Assembly (NCBI GenBank): GCA_009712635.1
Contig: WASS01000020.1
Span: 629,208 to 693,207, forward strand
Origin: Hungatella sp.
GTDB taxonomy: Bacteria > Bacillota > Clostridia > Lachnospirales > Lachnospiraceae
Direction: 5' to 3'
DNA: 64,000 nucleotides
Of the stretch, positions 16,322-25,671 are shown one piece after another. The number at the start of each line of letters is the position of its first letter. The first letter of the stretch is position 1. Below the pieces are notes generated by a model. That model saw only the letters and a list, made by a program, of their open reading frames with translations, was not told the DNA's origin and searched no databases. The position numbers were made by a program, and so were the translations under genes.

Positions 16322-16678
16322 TTAAGCTACTTTAGATTTTGCAAGCTCAGCTAATTTTGCGAAGCCTTCTGCATCATTAACAGCCATGTCAGCTAATACT
16401 TTTCTGTTTAAATCAACGCCAGCTAACTTTAATCCATGCATAAATACGCTGTAGGATACGCCGTTAATACGTGCTGCTGCATTGATACGAGCAATCCATA
16501 ACTGTCTGAACTGTCTCTTTCTTTCTTTTCTGCCTGCATAAGAACTTGTTAAAGCTCTCATTACGGACTGCTTTGCTACTCTATACTGTTTGGAACGAGC
16601 GCCTCTATAGCCTTTAGCCATTTTTAACACTCTGTTATGTCTTTTCTTAGCGTTCATACCGCCTTTAATTCTTGCCAT
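16322..16678 (-). CDS. rplT: Ribosomal protein L20
   Basis: The 118-residue large-subunit protein L20, at the usual length. The N-terminus [19 protein letters not shown] and the central [14 protein letters not shown] block are diagnostic. It binds 23S rRNA early in 50S assembly and, in Firmicutes, also represses its own operon by binding the leader upstream of infC. It is the last gene of infC-rpmI-rplT, 29 bases after rpmI, with a GAGGAAAG ribosome site. Confidence 0.98.
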   Translation of the reverse strand: MARIKGGMNAKKRHNRVLKMAKGYRGARSKQYRVAKQSVMRALTSSYAGRKERKRQFRQLWIARINAAARINGVSYSVFMHGLKLAGVDLNRKVLADMAVNDAEGFAKLAELAKSKVA

Positions 16679-16707
16679 CGGTCTTTCCTCCTTCTCAACT
16701 TAGAATT

Positions 16708-16905
16708 CTATAAATATGGTAAAATCTTTTTCATTACTTTTGCATTGGTTGCATCAGTAACAATATCTTTTCTAAGATTTCTTTTTCTCTTAGTAGATTT
16801 CTTAGTTAAGATGTGAGATTTGTAAGCTTTATTTCTTACAAGCTTTCCTGTACCTGTAACTTTGAAACGTTTTGCAGCTGATTTGCTTGTTTTTAATTTA
16901 GGCAT
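16708..16905 (-). CDS. rpmI: Ribosomal protein L35
   Basis: The 65-residue L35, very basic, with the typical [15 protein letters not shown] start and a C-terminal KKILPYL. It is the middle gene of the infC-rpmI-rplT operon, 27 bases after infC and preceded by AAGGAGG. Confidence 0.98.
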   Translation of the reverse strand: MPKLKTSKSAAKRFKVTGTGKLVRNKAYKSHILTKKSTKRKRNLRKDIVTDATNAKVMKKILPYL

Positions 16906-16932
16906 TGTATTTTCCTCCTTGATAATGTTCTT

Positions 16933-17439
16933 TTAGCGTTTTGCGGTTAAAAACATAACCATGCTTCTTCCTTCCACTTTCGATGGTTTGTCAATTGTGG
17001 CGATATCGGATAACTTTTCAGCGAAATCCTCTAAAATATATCTGGACTTTGACATATGCGCCATCTCACGACCTCTGAAACGTAAGGTTACCTTTACTTT
17101 ATCTCCTTTTTCGAGGAACTTCCTTGCGGCGCCCATCTTTGTATTCAAATCATTAGTGTCAATGTTGGGAGATAAGCGAACTTCTTTTATTTCGATTACC
17201 TTCTGTTTCTTTTTAGCTTCTTTTTCTTTTCTTGCCAGCTCATAACGATATTTACCGTAATCGATGATCTTGCAAACCGGTGGTTTCGCGGTAGGAGCAA
17301 TTTTAACCAAATCAAGCTCTGCTTCTTTAGCCATCTGCATGGCATCTTTGGTTAACATAACCCCAAGCTTTTCTCCGTTTTCACCAATCAACAGAATTTC
17401 TTTATCTCTGATCTGTTCATTAATCATTAAATCGCTAAT
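16933..17439 (-). CDS. infC: Translation initiation factor IF-3, probable ATT start
   Basis: IF-3, about 168 residues, prevents premature 50S joining and checks the start codon. The N-domain (INEQIRDKEILLIGENGEKLG) and the C-domain (KVKVTLRFRGREMAHMSKS) are complete. The first in-frame ATG is at 17427 but has no ribosome site at a usable distance. Twelve bases upstream an ATT at 17439 stands 9 bases after GGAGG (17449-17453). IF-3 genes of many bacteria start at ATT or another poor codon, allowing IF-3 to repress itself, so I take 17439. An L20-type leader with a terminator lies upstream. Confidence 0.93.
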   Translation of the reverse strand: MSDLMINEQIRDKEILLIGENGEKLGVMLTKDAMQMAKEAELDLVKIAPTAKPPVCKIIDYGKYRYELARKEKEAKKKQKVIEIKEVRLSPNIDTNDLNTKMGAARKFLEKGDKVKVTLRFRGREMAHMSKSRYILEDFAEKLSDIATIDKPSKVEGRSMVMFLTAKR

Positions 17440-17644
17440 TGTCGTGCACCTCCATTATATTGTGTGTATTGGTCGGAATTACATTGCTGCCTTTAGGCAT
17501 AAAAAAAGTAGATAGACAAACGCTATCCACCACCAAAGTCTCTACACAGTACACCTATGTATCAAAGGCTATGAACCAGGGACACTTACTCGTGCCGTGG
17601 TGAGGCGGATACCTACTTTCCTGTCTGTTGCTTCCACAACTTAT
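17440..17644 (-). promoter_or_regulatory. L20-type leader with internal terminator before infC
   Basis: The 200-base untranslated leader contains, near its end, an 8-bp stem (arms 17508-17515 and 17523-17530) followed in the minus direction by seven T (17501-17507), a typical premature terminator. In Firmicutes this position holds the L20 leader, where L20 binding favours termination. The identification rests on operon context plus the terminator; the L20-binding fold itself I have not verified. Confidence 0.75.
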
Positions 17645-17676
17645 ATTATAATACTACACTATTTGTGATATGTCAA
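17645..17676 (-). promoter_or_regulatory. Promoter of infC-rpmI-rplT
   Basis: Minus-strand TTGACA (17671-17676) is followed by TATTAT at 17-base spacing (17648-17653) overlapping a perfect TATAAT (17645-17650, 20-base spacing). Confidence 0.7.
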
Positions 17677-17834
17677 TGTTTTTTCATTTTAATTTGTACC
17701 AGAATAGATGATACCTTTCTGTCCCCTTTTTACTTACAAATACTGCAAAATGCCAGTTGCGAATCAATGAAATCAGAGATACAATTTAGTTACAAAAATT
17801 TAAATTGCAAAACTGCCCAGGGAGGTATTTTATT

Positions 17835-18248
17835 ATGTGGTTTGTCTTCGCACTGCTCTCTTCTATCTTTGCTGCATTCACTTCCATACTGGCAAAACTG
17901 GGAATGGAAGGCGTTAATTCCAATCTGGCCACTGCCATACGTACTGTTGTTGTGGTTCTTCTTGCGTGGTTCATTGTCTTTATAACAGGCTCCCAGGATG
18001 GAATCCGCCAGATCAGTTCAAAAGGCTGGATTTTTCTTATTCTTTCTGGATGTGCTACCGGAATTTCCTGGCTCTGCTATTACAGGGCACTGCAGCTTGG
18101 AGAAGCATCAAGGGTTGTACCCGTGGATAAGTTCAGCATTGTTTTCACTATCATTCTGGCATTTCTCATCCTCCATGAACAGATTGTATGGAAAAAGCTG
18201 ATTGGTATCTTACTGATTACAGCCGGTACGTTTTTTATGATATTATAA
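17835..18248 (+). CDS. EamA/DMT family transporter (half-size)
   Basis: A 137-residue membrane protein with five hydrophobic segments and one EamA unit. It starts WFVFALLSSIFAAFTSILAKLG, a typical EamA first helix, and ends with EQIVWKKLIGILLITAG. Half-size EamA proteins act as dimers and export or import small metabolites; the substrate is unknown. GGGAGGT lies ten bases before the ATG at 17835, better than the in-frame ATG at 17805. It is convergent with the DUF1540 gene and shares its terminator. Confidence 0.85.
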   Translation: MWFVFALLSSIFAAFTSILAKLGMEGVNSNLATAIRTVVVVLLAWFIVFITGSQDGIRQISSKGWIFLILSGCATGISWLCYYRALQLGEASRVVPVDKFSIVFTIILAFLILHEQIVWKKLIGILLITAGTFFMIL

Positions 18249-18260
18249 TTAATATAGAAG

Positions 18261-18310
18261 AAAGACAAAGACCTGCCATATTTCTGTCAGCCTGTCTTTG
18301 TCTTTTTTAC
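18261..18310. terminator. Bidirectional terminator between EamA and DUF1540 genes
   Basis: A 12-bp stem (18261-18272 with 18294-18305) has a T-run on the plus side; the minus side continues with TCTTCT. It lies between two convergent genes. Confidence 0.75.
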
Positions 18311-18312
18311 TC

Positions 18313-18627
18313 TTATCTCGTCTTAAATGTAGCGCATTCCGTATGCTCTGAAGATCTGGCGCCATCACCAGCGATGCCAATATGCTCAGCGGAACAGTGA
18401 CGTCCTTCATTGTACACACAGTTAACTGCTTCACAGTCCACTTCCAGTCTGCTCTCTGGAGTTTTGAATAAGTTGTGGAAAGAACCGTCTCTGTTCTCAT
18501 CAAAGCTGCCGCAGCAGGTATCAACTGTATCCTTGGCCTGAGAACCTTCCACGATAATTGCAGATTTGCAGCAGTAATTATCAGAATTATGCAGGCAACT
18601 GGTTACATTACAGTCCAATTTTGTCAT
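18313..18627 (-). CDS. Cys-rich protein with two DUF1540 units
   Basis: A 104-residue soluble protein made of two similar Cys-rich halves. Each half has the pattern C-x-V/A-x2-C-x(6-7)-C, an AxxI-x-V/I-x-G stretch, then C-x-S/T-F (first half about residues 6-42, second about 65-101). This is the DUF1540 arrangement, probably a small metal-binding fold; its role is not known, and such proteins are common in clostridia. AGGAGG precedes the ATG. It follows thrS on the same strand but is likely transcribed separately. Confidence 0.85.
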   Translation of the reverse strand: MTKLDCNVTSCLHNSDNYCCKSAIIVEGSQAKDTVDTCCGSFDENRDGSFHNLFKTPESRLEVDCEAVNCVYNEGRHCSAEHIGIAGDGARSSEHTECATFKTR

Positions 18628-18738
18628 ATTTATTTCCTCCTGGAATTCTTATTGAGATTTTCTTTCAGGAGATATTATGCACTGTGGGAGAGGAAAATAT
18701 TCTCAAAGATAGTTCCTCTCCCACAGAATGGTACATGA

Positions 18739-20700
18739 TTATTTGGATTCTTCTGTTACATTGATTTTCTTAATTTCTTTTGTACGGATCTCCTTGCAGA
18801 TATCGTCGATAAAGTCTGCAATCGGGCGCTGTCCTTCGTCTCCGTTAAAGCGGCTGCGGACAGAAACCACGCCTTCTTCCTCTTCTTTTTGTCCCACTAC
18901 CAGCATATAAGGCAGTTTGGAAAGGCGTGCTTCGCGAATCTTATAGCCGATTTTTTCAGAACGCTCATCGACTGTGGCAAGAATTCCGTTTGCTTTCAGC
19001 TGATCCACTACTTTTGCTGCATACTCATGATACTTTTCGGAAATAGGAAGTACACGAACCTGCTCCGGGCATAACCAGGTTGGGAACGCACCTTCGTACT
19101 TTTCAATCAGCCATGCAAGAGTTCTTTCATAACAGCCAATGGAAGTTCTGTGAATAATATAAGGACGTTTCTTTGTTCCGTCTTTATCTACGAAGCTCAT
19201 ATCGAAACGTTCTGCCAGGAACATATCCAGCTGAATGGTGATCATCGTATCTTCCTTGCCATATACATTCTTCGCCTGGATATCCAGCTTTGGACCATAG
19301 AATGCCGCTTCTCCTGCTGCTTCTGTATACTCAATTCCAATGTGATCCAGAATCTTACGCATCATATCCTGTACTTCATCCCACATCTCAGGAGTTCCAA
19401 GATAGTGGCTGGCATTGTCAGGATCCCACTTGGACATACGGTAAGTTACATCACCTTCCAGACCAAGAGTTGTTAAGCAGTATTTTGCAAGATCCACGCA
19501 GCCTTTAAACTCATCCTCAATCTGGTCAGGGCGAACGATTAAATGGCCCTCGGAAATAGTAAACTGACGAACACGTGTCAGACCGTGCATCTCTCCGGAA
19601 TCTTCATTTCTAAACAGAGTGGAGGTTTCACCATATCTGCATGGAAGATCGCGGTAAGATTTCTGGCTCTGTTTATATACATAATACTGGAACGGACATG
19701 TCATGGGACGAAGAGCAAATACCTCATCATCCTTTTCCTCATCACCAAGAACGAACATGCCTTCTTTGTAATGATCCCAGTGATCAGAGATAATATATAA
19801 ATCACGCTTTGCCATAAGAGGTGTCTTGGTTCTCATGTAACCACGTCTTTCCTCTTCATCTTCGATCCATCTTTGCATTGTCTGGACGATTTTGGCACCC
19901 TTTGGCATTAAAAGAGGAAGGCCCTGGCCGATTACATCTACAGTAGCAAATAATTCCATGTCACGGCCAAGCTTGTTATGATCGCGGTTTTTGATATTTG
20001 CTAAATATTCCAGATATTCGTTTAATTCGTCTTTCTTTGAGAAAGCAGTTCCGTAGATACGGGCAAGCATTGCGTTCTTCTCGCTTCCTCTCCAGTAAGC
20101 ACCAGAGGATGAAGTCAGCTTAAATGCTTTAATGGACTTTGTGCTCATCAGATGAGGGCCTGCGCAAAGATCGGTAAAATCTCCCTGCTTATAAAATGAG
20201 ATCTCCTCTCCTTCCGGAAGATCTAAAATCAGCTCTACCTTGTAAGGCTCACCCTTTTCTTCCATGAATTTAACTGCTTCTTCTCTTGGAAGGGTAAAAC
20301 GCTCGATCGCTTCTCCTTCTTTGATGATCTTTTTCATCTCTGCTTCGATTTTATCTAAATCTTCTCTGGAGAAAGAAGGATTTTCAAAATCATAGTAAAA
20401 TCCGTTCTCGATGGACGGTCCGATGGCAAGTTTGGCCTGAGGATAAAGTCTTTTCACTGCCTGAGCCAGGATATGACTGGTTGTATGACGGTAAGCTGCA
20501 AGACCTGCAGGATCACTGACAGTTAAAATGCTTAAGCTGCAATCCTTATCCACGGTAGTCCGTAAATCCACAACCTCTCCATCTATCTCGCCTGCACAGG
20601 CATTTCTTGCCAGTCCTTCGCTGATATCGGAAGCGATATCAATGACTGACATTGCATGATCATACTCTTTGACTGAACCATCTTTTAACGTAATCTTCAT
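18739..20700 (-). CDS. thrS: Threonyl-tRNA synthetase
   Basis: A 653-residue class II synthetase charging tRNA-Thr. In order: TGS domain (about 1-62), editing domain with HTTSHILAQ and the later C-AGPH zinc/editing motif, class II core with motif 2 (RNEDSGEMHGLTRVRQF) and motif 3, and the C-terminal anticodon-binding domain (about 540-640). The active-site zinc ligands (Cys in MTCPFQ, two His) are present. I start at 20700: AAAGGAG is nine bases before that ATG and the product begins MKITLKDGS as usual. A T-box leader precedes it. Confidence 0.97.
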   Translation of the reverse strand: MKITLKDGSVKEYDHAMSVIDIASDISEGLARNACAGEIDGEVVDLRTTVDKDCSLSILTVSDPAGLAAYRHTTSHILAQAVKRLYPQAKLAIGPSIENGFYYDFENPSFSREDLDKIEAEMKKIIKEGEAIERFTLPREEAVKFMEEKGEPYKVELILDLPEGEEISFYKQGDFTDLCAGPHLMSTKSIKAFKLTSSSGAYWRGSEKNAMLARIYGTAFSKKDELNEYLEYLANIKNRDHNKLGRDMELFATVDVIGQGLPLLMPKGAKIVQTMQRWIEDEEERRGYMRTKTPLMAKRDLYIISDHWDHYKEGMFVLGDEEKDDEVFALRPMTCPFQYYVYKQSQKSYRDLPCRYGETSTLFRNEDSGEMHGLTRVRQFTISEGHLIVRPDQIEDEFKGCVDLAKYCLTTLGLEGDVTYRMSKWDPDNASHYLGTPEMWDEVQDMMRKILDHIGIEYTEAAGEAAFYGPKLDIQAKNVYGKEDTMITIQLDMFLAERFDMSFVDKDGTKKRPYIIHRTSIGCYERTLAWLIEKYEGAFPTWLCPEQVRVLPISEKYHEYAAKVVDQLKANGILATVDERSEKIGYKIREARLSKLPYMLVVGQKEEEEGVVSVRSRFNGDEGQRPIADFIDDICKEIRTKEIKKINVTEESK

Positions 20701-20742
20701 TGTTCTAATCTCCTTTACCAATTTTTTAAATCATGGATCAAA

Positions 20743-21010
20743 TAAAAAAAGCCCCTTTCCATATGTTTCCATACAGAAAGGGACGATTCTAACATAATAA
20801 ATCGCGGTTCCACCCTACTTGAAAGAATGATTCACTCATTCAAACCACTTATACTGATGATAACGGAATCACCGTTCCCGATTAAGGGACGCTCCAAGCT
20901 GGTCTTCTCCTGATATTCCGGCAAGGCACTTTCACCGTATGTGCCTCTCTCTGAGCTCTCCTGTCAGGATACTGGTCTTGTCACCGCTTTCTCTTATTTG
21001 CATTTCTATG
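20743..21010 (-). promoter_or_regulatory. T-box leader of thrS
   Basis: The leader carries the T-box sequence AGGGTGGAACCGCG (minus strand, about 20803-20816) and ends in a terminator (arms 20751-20759 and 20776-20784, then seven T). Uncharged tRNA-Thr should pair with the specifier and T-box and stop termination. An ACC triplet in the GAAGACCAGC segment of stem I is a possible Thr specifier, unconfirmed. Confidence 0.93.
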
Positions 21011-21015
21011 CCTAA

Positions 21016-21043
21016 ATTATAGCACTCAAAAACGTTTTGTCAA
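21016..21043 (-). promoter_or_regulatory. Promoter of the thrS T-box transcript
   Basis: Minus-strand TTGACA (21038-21043) and a perfect TATAAT (21016-21021) are 16 bases apart, just upstream of the T-box leader. Confidence 0.85.
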
Positions 21044-21061
21044 GCGTCATAAAATATTTTC

Positions 21062-21973
21062 TTACAAAAGGATCAGAAGCGCCGCTGTAATCGCCACAAT
21101 ACTGATTATAATGGAAAGTGAATTAACGGCACTAGCCATCTCAATATCACCTTTCAGTTCCGCTGTGAATGCCGGCGATATTCCTGCAACCGGACCAAGT
21201 GCTACAATGGCAAGTGTCTGACGAATCTCCAGATTAAAAGGAGCGAAATAATAAAAGCCAACAGCCATTGTGATTGCAATGGCATACCTCATTCCAAGTA
21301 TTTCAATGATTCTTTTAATTTTTTCTTTATCCATACGGATTTCAAATCCGATTCCAAGCATTAACAGAGCCAGAAATGCATTGGCTGCTCCTGCAGTATC
21401 CGCAAAGCTGACTATCATGCCGGGAAGCTTGATCTTTAGAAGACCTAAAACTGTCATGATCATATAACAATCAAATGGTACCGAGGAAAAAAGCTTTTTC
21501 ATGACCTTGCCAAAAGAAGGTTGTTCTTCTGCCCCTGCTGCCATACTTGCAAGAGAATAGGTCAGACCCGTACACATGATGGAATTTCCTGCATCAAAAA
21601 GACTGGTTGCCGCAAAGCCTACAGGGCTTAAAAAGCTCTGAACAAAAGGCATGGTAAAGTTACCAACATTATAGCCAGACATATTCAGCATGGCGAATGC
21701 TTTGCTGTCTCCGGATCTGGAAATATTGGATAGATATCCTATCCCGATTGTCACAAAATTACATAAAAGACCGATCACACACATGCCAAGGAGGGATCGC
21801 TCCATGGTGATTTTACTGAAATTGGAAACGATGGCCGCCGGAAGAGTGATTTTAATCACCACCCGGGAAATCAGATAGAAATCTTTCGCCTGAAAAAATC
21901 CTGCCCGTTTTAGTAAGTAGCCCATTAAAATTATTGCTACAAAGGCTGTTGCCCTCATTAGTACTGCTGTCAT
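21062..21973 (-). CDS. AEC family transporter
   Basis: A 303-residue membrane protein with about ten hydrophobic segments in two halves, as in auxin-efflux-carrier/malonate-permease family proteins. Typical features are the FMGYLLKRAGF-like first helix, the central NxGNFTMPF (NVGNFTMPF) motif and the final PVAGISPAF region. Bacterial members move organic acids or similar anions. AAGGAG lies eight bases before the ATG at 21973; the frame is open upstream without support. It follows ilvE with 71 bases between, possibly the last gene of a MATE-amidase-ilvE-AEC transcript. Confidence 0.85.
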   Translation of the reverse strand: MTAVLMRATAFVAIILMGYLLKRAGFFQAKDFYLISRVVIKITLPAAIVSNFSKITMERSLLGMCVIGLLCNFVTIGIGYLSNISRSGDSKAFAMLNMSGYNVGNFTMPFVQSFLSPVGFAATSLFDAGNSIMCTGLTYSLASMAAGAEEQPSFGKVMKKLFSSVPFDCYMIMTVLGLLKIKLPGMIVSFADTAGAANAFLALLMLGIGFEIRMDKEKIKRIIEILGMRYAIAITMAVGFYYFAPFNLEIRQTLAIVALGPVAGISPAFTAELKGDIEMASAVNSLSIIISIVAITAALLILL

Positions 21974-22044
21974 AAATACTCCTTTTTGTCTCCAGGCAAA
22001 ATTCCGGCGGTGCTTATAAGCCCCGCCGGTCATTCTTTTATCTA

Positions 22045-23115
22045 TTATTTTACCTCTACGCTCCAGCCTTCTGGTCCCGTTAATCTGCCAAGCTGGATAC
22101 CGGTAATGGTATCATAGCATCTCTGGGTGAGTTCGCCGATCTTTCCACCCCCGATCGCCATTCTCTCTTCCTCAAAGCGAAGTTCCCCTACCGGTGAAAC
22201 GACTGCTGCCGTTCCGGTTCCAAAGCACTCTTCCATCTCTCCGGATCTGGCAGCTGCCACAACTTCATCTACAGAGATTTTCCGTTCTTCTACCTTAATT
22301 CCCCATTCTCTGCACAGGGATAAGACAGAATCTCTTGTAACTCCGGGAAGAATGCTGCCGTTAAGCTCCGGAGTAATCACAACACCATTAATCTTGAAGA
22401 AAATATTCATAGCGCCTACTTCTTCAATGTATTTGCGATGTACACCGTCTAGCCAGAGCACCTGGGAGTATCCCTCCTCATGGGCTTTCACCTGGGAAGC
22501 AAGGGAAGCAACATAGTTTCCGCCGGTCTTTGCTTCACCGATTCCGCCTTTTACTGCTCTTACATACTCATCTTCGATCCAGATCTTAACCGGATCCAGT
22601 CCGCTGGCATAATAAGCACCTACCGGAGATAGAATAATCATGAACTTATAAGTATGAGAAGGTCTCACTCCAAGAAACGGATCAGTGGCAATCACAAATG
22701 GTCTGATATAAAGAGAAGTTCCAGGCTTTGTGGGAATCCAGTCCTGATCTACGCTTACAACTGTCTTTAACCCCTCTAAAAAGAGTTCATCCGGAATCTC
22801 AGGAATGCAGAGTCTGTCATTGCTTCTGTTTGCTCTCTCAATATTCTTGTCAGGGCGGAATAACAGGATCTTTCCCTCTTCCGTTTTATACGCCTTTAAT
22901 CCTTCAAACATCTCCTGACCGTAATGGAATACCATGGAGGAGGGCTCCAGTTCCAGCTTGTGGTAAGGCACAACTCTTGGATCGTACCAGCCTTTTCCTT
23001 CCTCATAATCCACCTCAAACATATGATCCGTAAATATGGTACCAAATGTCAAAGGATTTTCTTGGCCTGGTTTTTCTTTCGGGCAAGCGGTTCTCTCAAT
23101 TCTTATAGTGTGCAT
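22045..23115 (-). CDS. ilvE: Branched-chain amino-acid aminotransferase
   Basis: A 356-residue fold-type IV PLP aminotransferase that interconverts Leu, Ile and Val with their 2-oxo acids using glutamate/2-oxoglutarate. The length and the sequence (FHYGQEMFEGLKAY near residue 70, then GIGEAKTGGNYVASL with the PLP lysine, then EVGAMNIFF and GTGTAAVVSPVG) match the larger BCAT type II group. The start at 23115 has GGAAG eight bases upstream; an in-frame ATG at 23136 lacks one. The regulatory mode is not visible: no T-box precedes it. Confidence 0.95.
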   Translation of the reverse strand: MHTIRIERTACPKEKPGQENPLTFGTIFTDHMFEVDYEEGKGWYDPRVVPYHKLELEPSSMVFHYGQEMFEGLKAYKTEEGKILLFRPDKNIERANRSNDRLCIPEIPDELFLEGLKTVVSVDQDWIPTKPGTSLYIRPFVIATDPFLGVRPSHTYKFMIILSPVGAYYASGLDPVKIWIEDEYVRAVKGGIGEAKTGGNYVASLASQVKAHEEGYSQVLWLDGVHRKYIEEVGAMNIFFKINGVVITPELNGSILPGVTRDSVLSLCREWGIKVEERKISVDEVVAAARSGEMEECFGTGTAAVVSPVGELRFEEERMAIGGGKIGELTQRCYDTITGIQLGRLTGPEGWSVEVK

Positions 23116-23216
23116 GTTATACTCTTCCTTTCCCATACCGGCATATCGTCAGCTTTTATAATTTGTTTATCATTATCTTCCAAAAGCCTGCTGATGTCAA
23201 GAATTTTCAGCCTGTT

Positions 23217-24128
23217 TTAGTCTGCCGAAATGGAATCAAATCCATAACTTCTGGTTATATAACGGGGAAATTCCATTCTTACCGTCTTCATAGGGTTCAC
23301 CGTCTGGCAGATTACCAGGTTTCCTGCCAGAGTCAGAAGCATTCCGGCATCGTTATCATCAAGGCCGATCTTTTCTTTCAGGAAGTCATACATCTGTCTG
23401 ACTGCTTTTCTCCATGCGGCCTCCACATCTTCTGCGGATGCAATGGTAATCAGCTTTTCACTGGTCTCAATCATAGGATATGGGACGCAATTTCTGTTTT
23501 TCACAACATTAACCCGCAGAACCGCCTTTCCTTCTATCTCCAGACCGCAGTCTTCCACCTCACCGTCACCCATAATAGCGTGAAAATCACCCAGGGATAA
23601 AAGAGCTCCCTCTGTAAAAACCGGAAGGTAGAGAGTGACTCCCTTTCTGATCTGTGTACAGTCCATGTTTCCGCCATGATCCATGGGAGTAATGGTGGAG
23701 ACACCCTCTCCTGCCGGAGCCACACCAATCACTCCGATCATTGGTGTTATGGGCAGTTTCAGCTGCTCACTGTAATGGGCAAATCCGTCAATTACCGGAA
23801 TCCTCTTTAATGTTTTTTGTGAAAAAAATTCTTTTTCACTGCCGCTTCCCGGTCCCAGCATAACAACTCCCACAGGCCCCAGCACGAGATCCAGAATATC
23901 AATCTTTAACATGTCTCCAGGCATGGCACCTTCAATAAAAAGTGGTCCTGTTGCCGGATTCCCAGGCTTACGGACAACATTTTCAAAGGTTGCTTCTTCT
24001 GGAAGAAACTGATTGGTAAAGCAGTCATATGTCTCAAATGCAACCGTCTCTCCTGCCCTGATCCGTTCGCAGGGAGGATTGTCTTTTGACAGCATGTGGG
24101 TAATATAATTTCTGGTTATAGTTTTCAT
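23217..24128 (-). CDS. Acetamidase/formamidase family protein
   Basis: A 303-residue member of the acetamidase/formamidase (FmdA_AmdA) family, which hydrolyse short amides to acid and ammonia. The family motifs are seen: DHGGNMDC near residue 155, GDFHAIMGDGEVEDCG near 185 and an acidic SAEDVEAAW region. The substrate is not certain. It begins one base after the MATE stop, so the two genes are translated in series from one mRNA, with GGAAAGGAAG before the start lying inside the MATE coding end. Confidence 0.88.
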   Translation of the reverse strand: MKTITRNYITHMLSKDNPPCERIRAGETVAFETYDCFTNQFLPEEATFENVVRKPGNPATGPLFIEGAMPGDMLKIDILDLVLGPVGVVMLGPGSGSEKEFFSQKTLKRIPVIDGFAHYSEQLKLPITPMIGVIGVAPAGEGVSTITPMDHGGNMDCTQIRKGVTLYLPVFTEGALLSLGDFHAIMGDGEVEDCGLEIEGKAVLRVNVVKNRNCVPYPMIETSEKLITIASAEDVEAAWRKAVRQMYDFLKEKIGLDDNDAGMLLTLAGNLVICQTVNPMKTVRMEFPRYITRSYGFDSISAD

Positions 24129-24129
24129 C

Positions 24130-25506
24130 TTACTCTTCCTTTCCGGAGTCTGTCTTTTTGCTAAGTTCCGGCCATACCGTAACCAGCATGGTGATAAAGC
24201 AGGCGCCTCCCCCGATTAAATTGGAAATCGGCTCTGCCATAAGAACTCCACTTGCTCCATTTCCCATAATTACAGGAAGAATAAGAATGAGAGGAATTAC
24301 AATAACAACTTTTCTGAAAATGGAAAAAAACACGGCTCTTCTGGCCTTTCCAAGTGCCACAAAAACAGACTGCCCGGCAAACTGAAGCGACATGAGGAAG
24401 AAACCAAAATAATAGATCCGCATAGATGGAATTCCTGCTTTCAAAAGTTCCCCATCCTGATTGAAAATCCGAATAAAAAATTCCGGGAAGATATGGACAA
24501 GCCCCCACATAACAGTTGTATATATGATAGCTACAGCTGATGTGAATTTAATAGCCTGTTTCACCCGTTTGTATTCACCGGCACCGTAATTAAAGCCTAT
24601 TACCGGCTGAGAGCCGTTGGTCAGCCCATTGACAGGCATGGATATTACTTCCCTGACAGAATTAATGACTGTCATAATTCCTACATACAAATCCCCTCCA
24701 TAACGCTGAAGAGATGAATTGTACATGATCTGAACCAGGCTGTTGGTTATGGACATGGTAAAACCGGACATACCGAGTGCCGTAATCGCCTGAACCCGGT
24801 GTTTTTTTAAGCGGAAAGCGGAAAACTTCAGCCGCAGTATGGTCTTTTTCCCTCTTAAGAAGAGCACGATCCAGAGTGCTGAGAGAAACTGGGATATAAT
24901 TGTCGCAAGAGCAGCTCCCCTTACCCCCATATCCAGGGCAAAAATAAAGATGGGATCCAGCACAATATTAGCTGCTGCCCCAACCAGAACTGTTATCATC
25001 CCTATGGTTCCAAACCCCTGGGAATTAATAAAGCTGTTCATCCCAAGTCCCATCATAACAAAAATATTACCAAGAAGATATATACTGATGTACTGATCGG
25101 CAAAAGGGTATGTTTTATCACTGGCACCAAACAGATACAGCATGGGCTTTTTAAAAATCAGTCCCAAAGCAGTTAGAATAATACCGGATATCACAAGTAA
25201 TACAAAGGAATTCCCCATAATCTTTTCCGCTTCTTCGTTATTACCCCTGCCTCTTTCAATGGAGCACAAAGGTGCCCCTCCCATTCCAAATAAATTGGCA
25301 AAGGCGATTACCATGGAAATGATGGGAAGACAGAGCCCAAGTCCCGTTAATGCCAGTGTTGCATCTTCTGCGATTCTGCCTATGTAAATTCTGTCTACAA
25401 TATTATAAAGAACATTAATGAGCTGGGCAAATGTCATGGGTACTGCCAGTTTCATTATGTTTTCTACAATACTGCCTTTTGAAAAGTCATTTTTCGTGTC
25501 TGCCAT
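24130..25506 (-). CDS. MATE family efflux transporter (1)
   Basis: A 458-residue MATE-type exporter with twelve membrane segments in two halves; it uses a Na+ or H+ gradient to expel drugs or metabolites. Typical features are the N-terminal SIVENIMKLAVPMTFAQL, VDRIYIGRI in helix 1-2 and the internal GFNYGAGEYKRVKQ repeat loop at the start of the second half. The start has GGGGGTGAG upstream. It heads an apparent transcript with the amidase gene and perhaps ilvE and the AEC gene. Confidence 0.92.
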   Translation of the reverse strand: MADTKNDFSKGSIVENIMKLAVPMTFAQLINVLYNIVDRIYIGRIAEDATLALTGLGLCLPIISMVIAFANLFGMGGAPLCSIERGRGNNEEAEKIMGNSFVLLVISGIILTALGLIFKKPMLYLFGASDKTYPFADQYISIYLLGNIFVMMGLGMNSFINSQGFGTIGMITVLVGAAANIVLDPIFIFALDMGVRGAALATIISQFLSALWIVLFLRGKKTILRLKFSAFRLKKHRVQAITALGMSGFTMSITNSLVQIMYNSSLQRYGGDLYVGIMTVINSVREVISMPVNGLTNGSQPVIGFNYGAGEYKRVKQAIKFTSAVAIIYTTVMWGLVHIFPEFFIRIFNQDGELLKAGIPSMRIYYFGFFLMSLQFAGQSVFVALGKARRAVFFSIFRKVVIVIPLILILPVIMGNGASGVLMAEPISNLIGGGACFITMLVTVWPELSKKTDSGKEE

Positions 25507-25598
25507 CTGCTCACCCCCTTTGTGATAGATTATGCCTTTTTAAAGCACTTTTTTAATCATAGCATGATTACTCTGATTTTGCATCCTGTTTTTCAAAG

Positions 25599-25656
25599 TA
25601 AAAAAGTGGGGCTATTGCTCCAATAGATTACTCATCTATTTTTGCAACAGCCCCAC
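25599..25656 (-). terminator. Terminator of the alcohol dehydrogenase gene
   Basis: A long hairpin (outer arms 25606-25618 and 25644-25656, inner arms about 25622-25628 and 25634-25640) is followed in the minus direction by six T. It lies 16 bases after the dehydrogenase stop. Confidence 0.85.
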
Positions 25657-25671
25657 AATAGACATTAAAAC

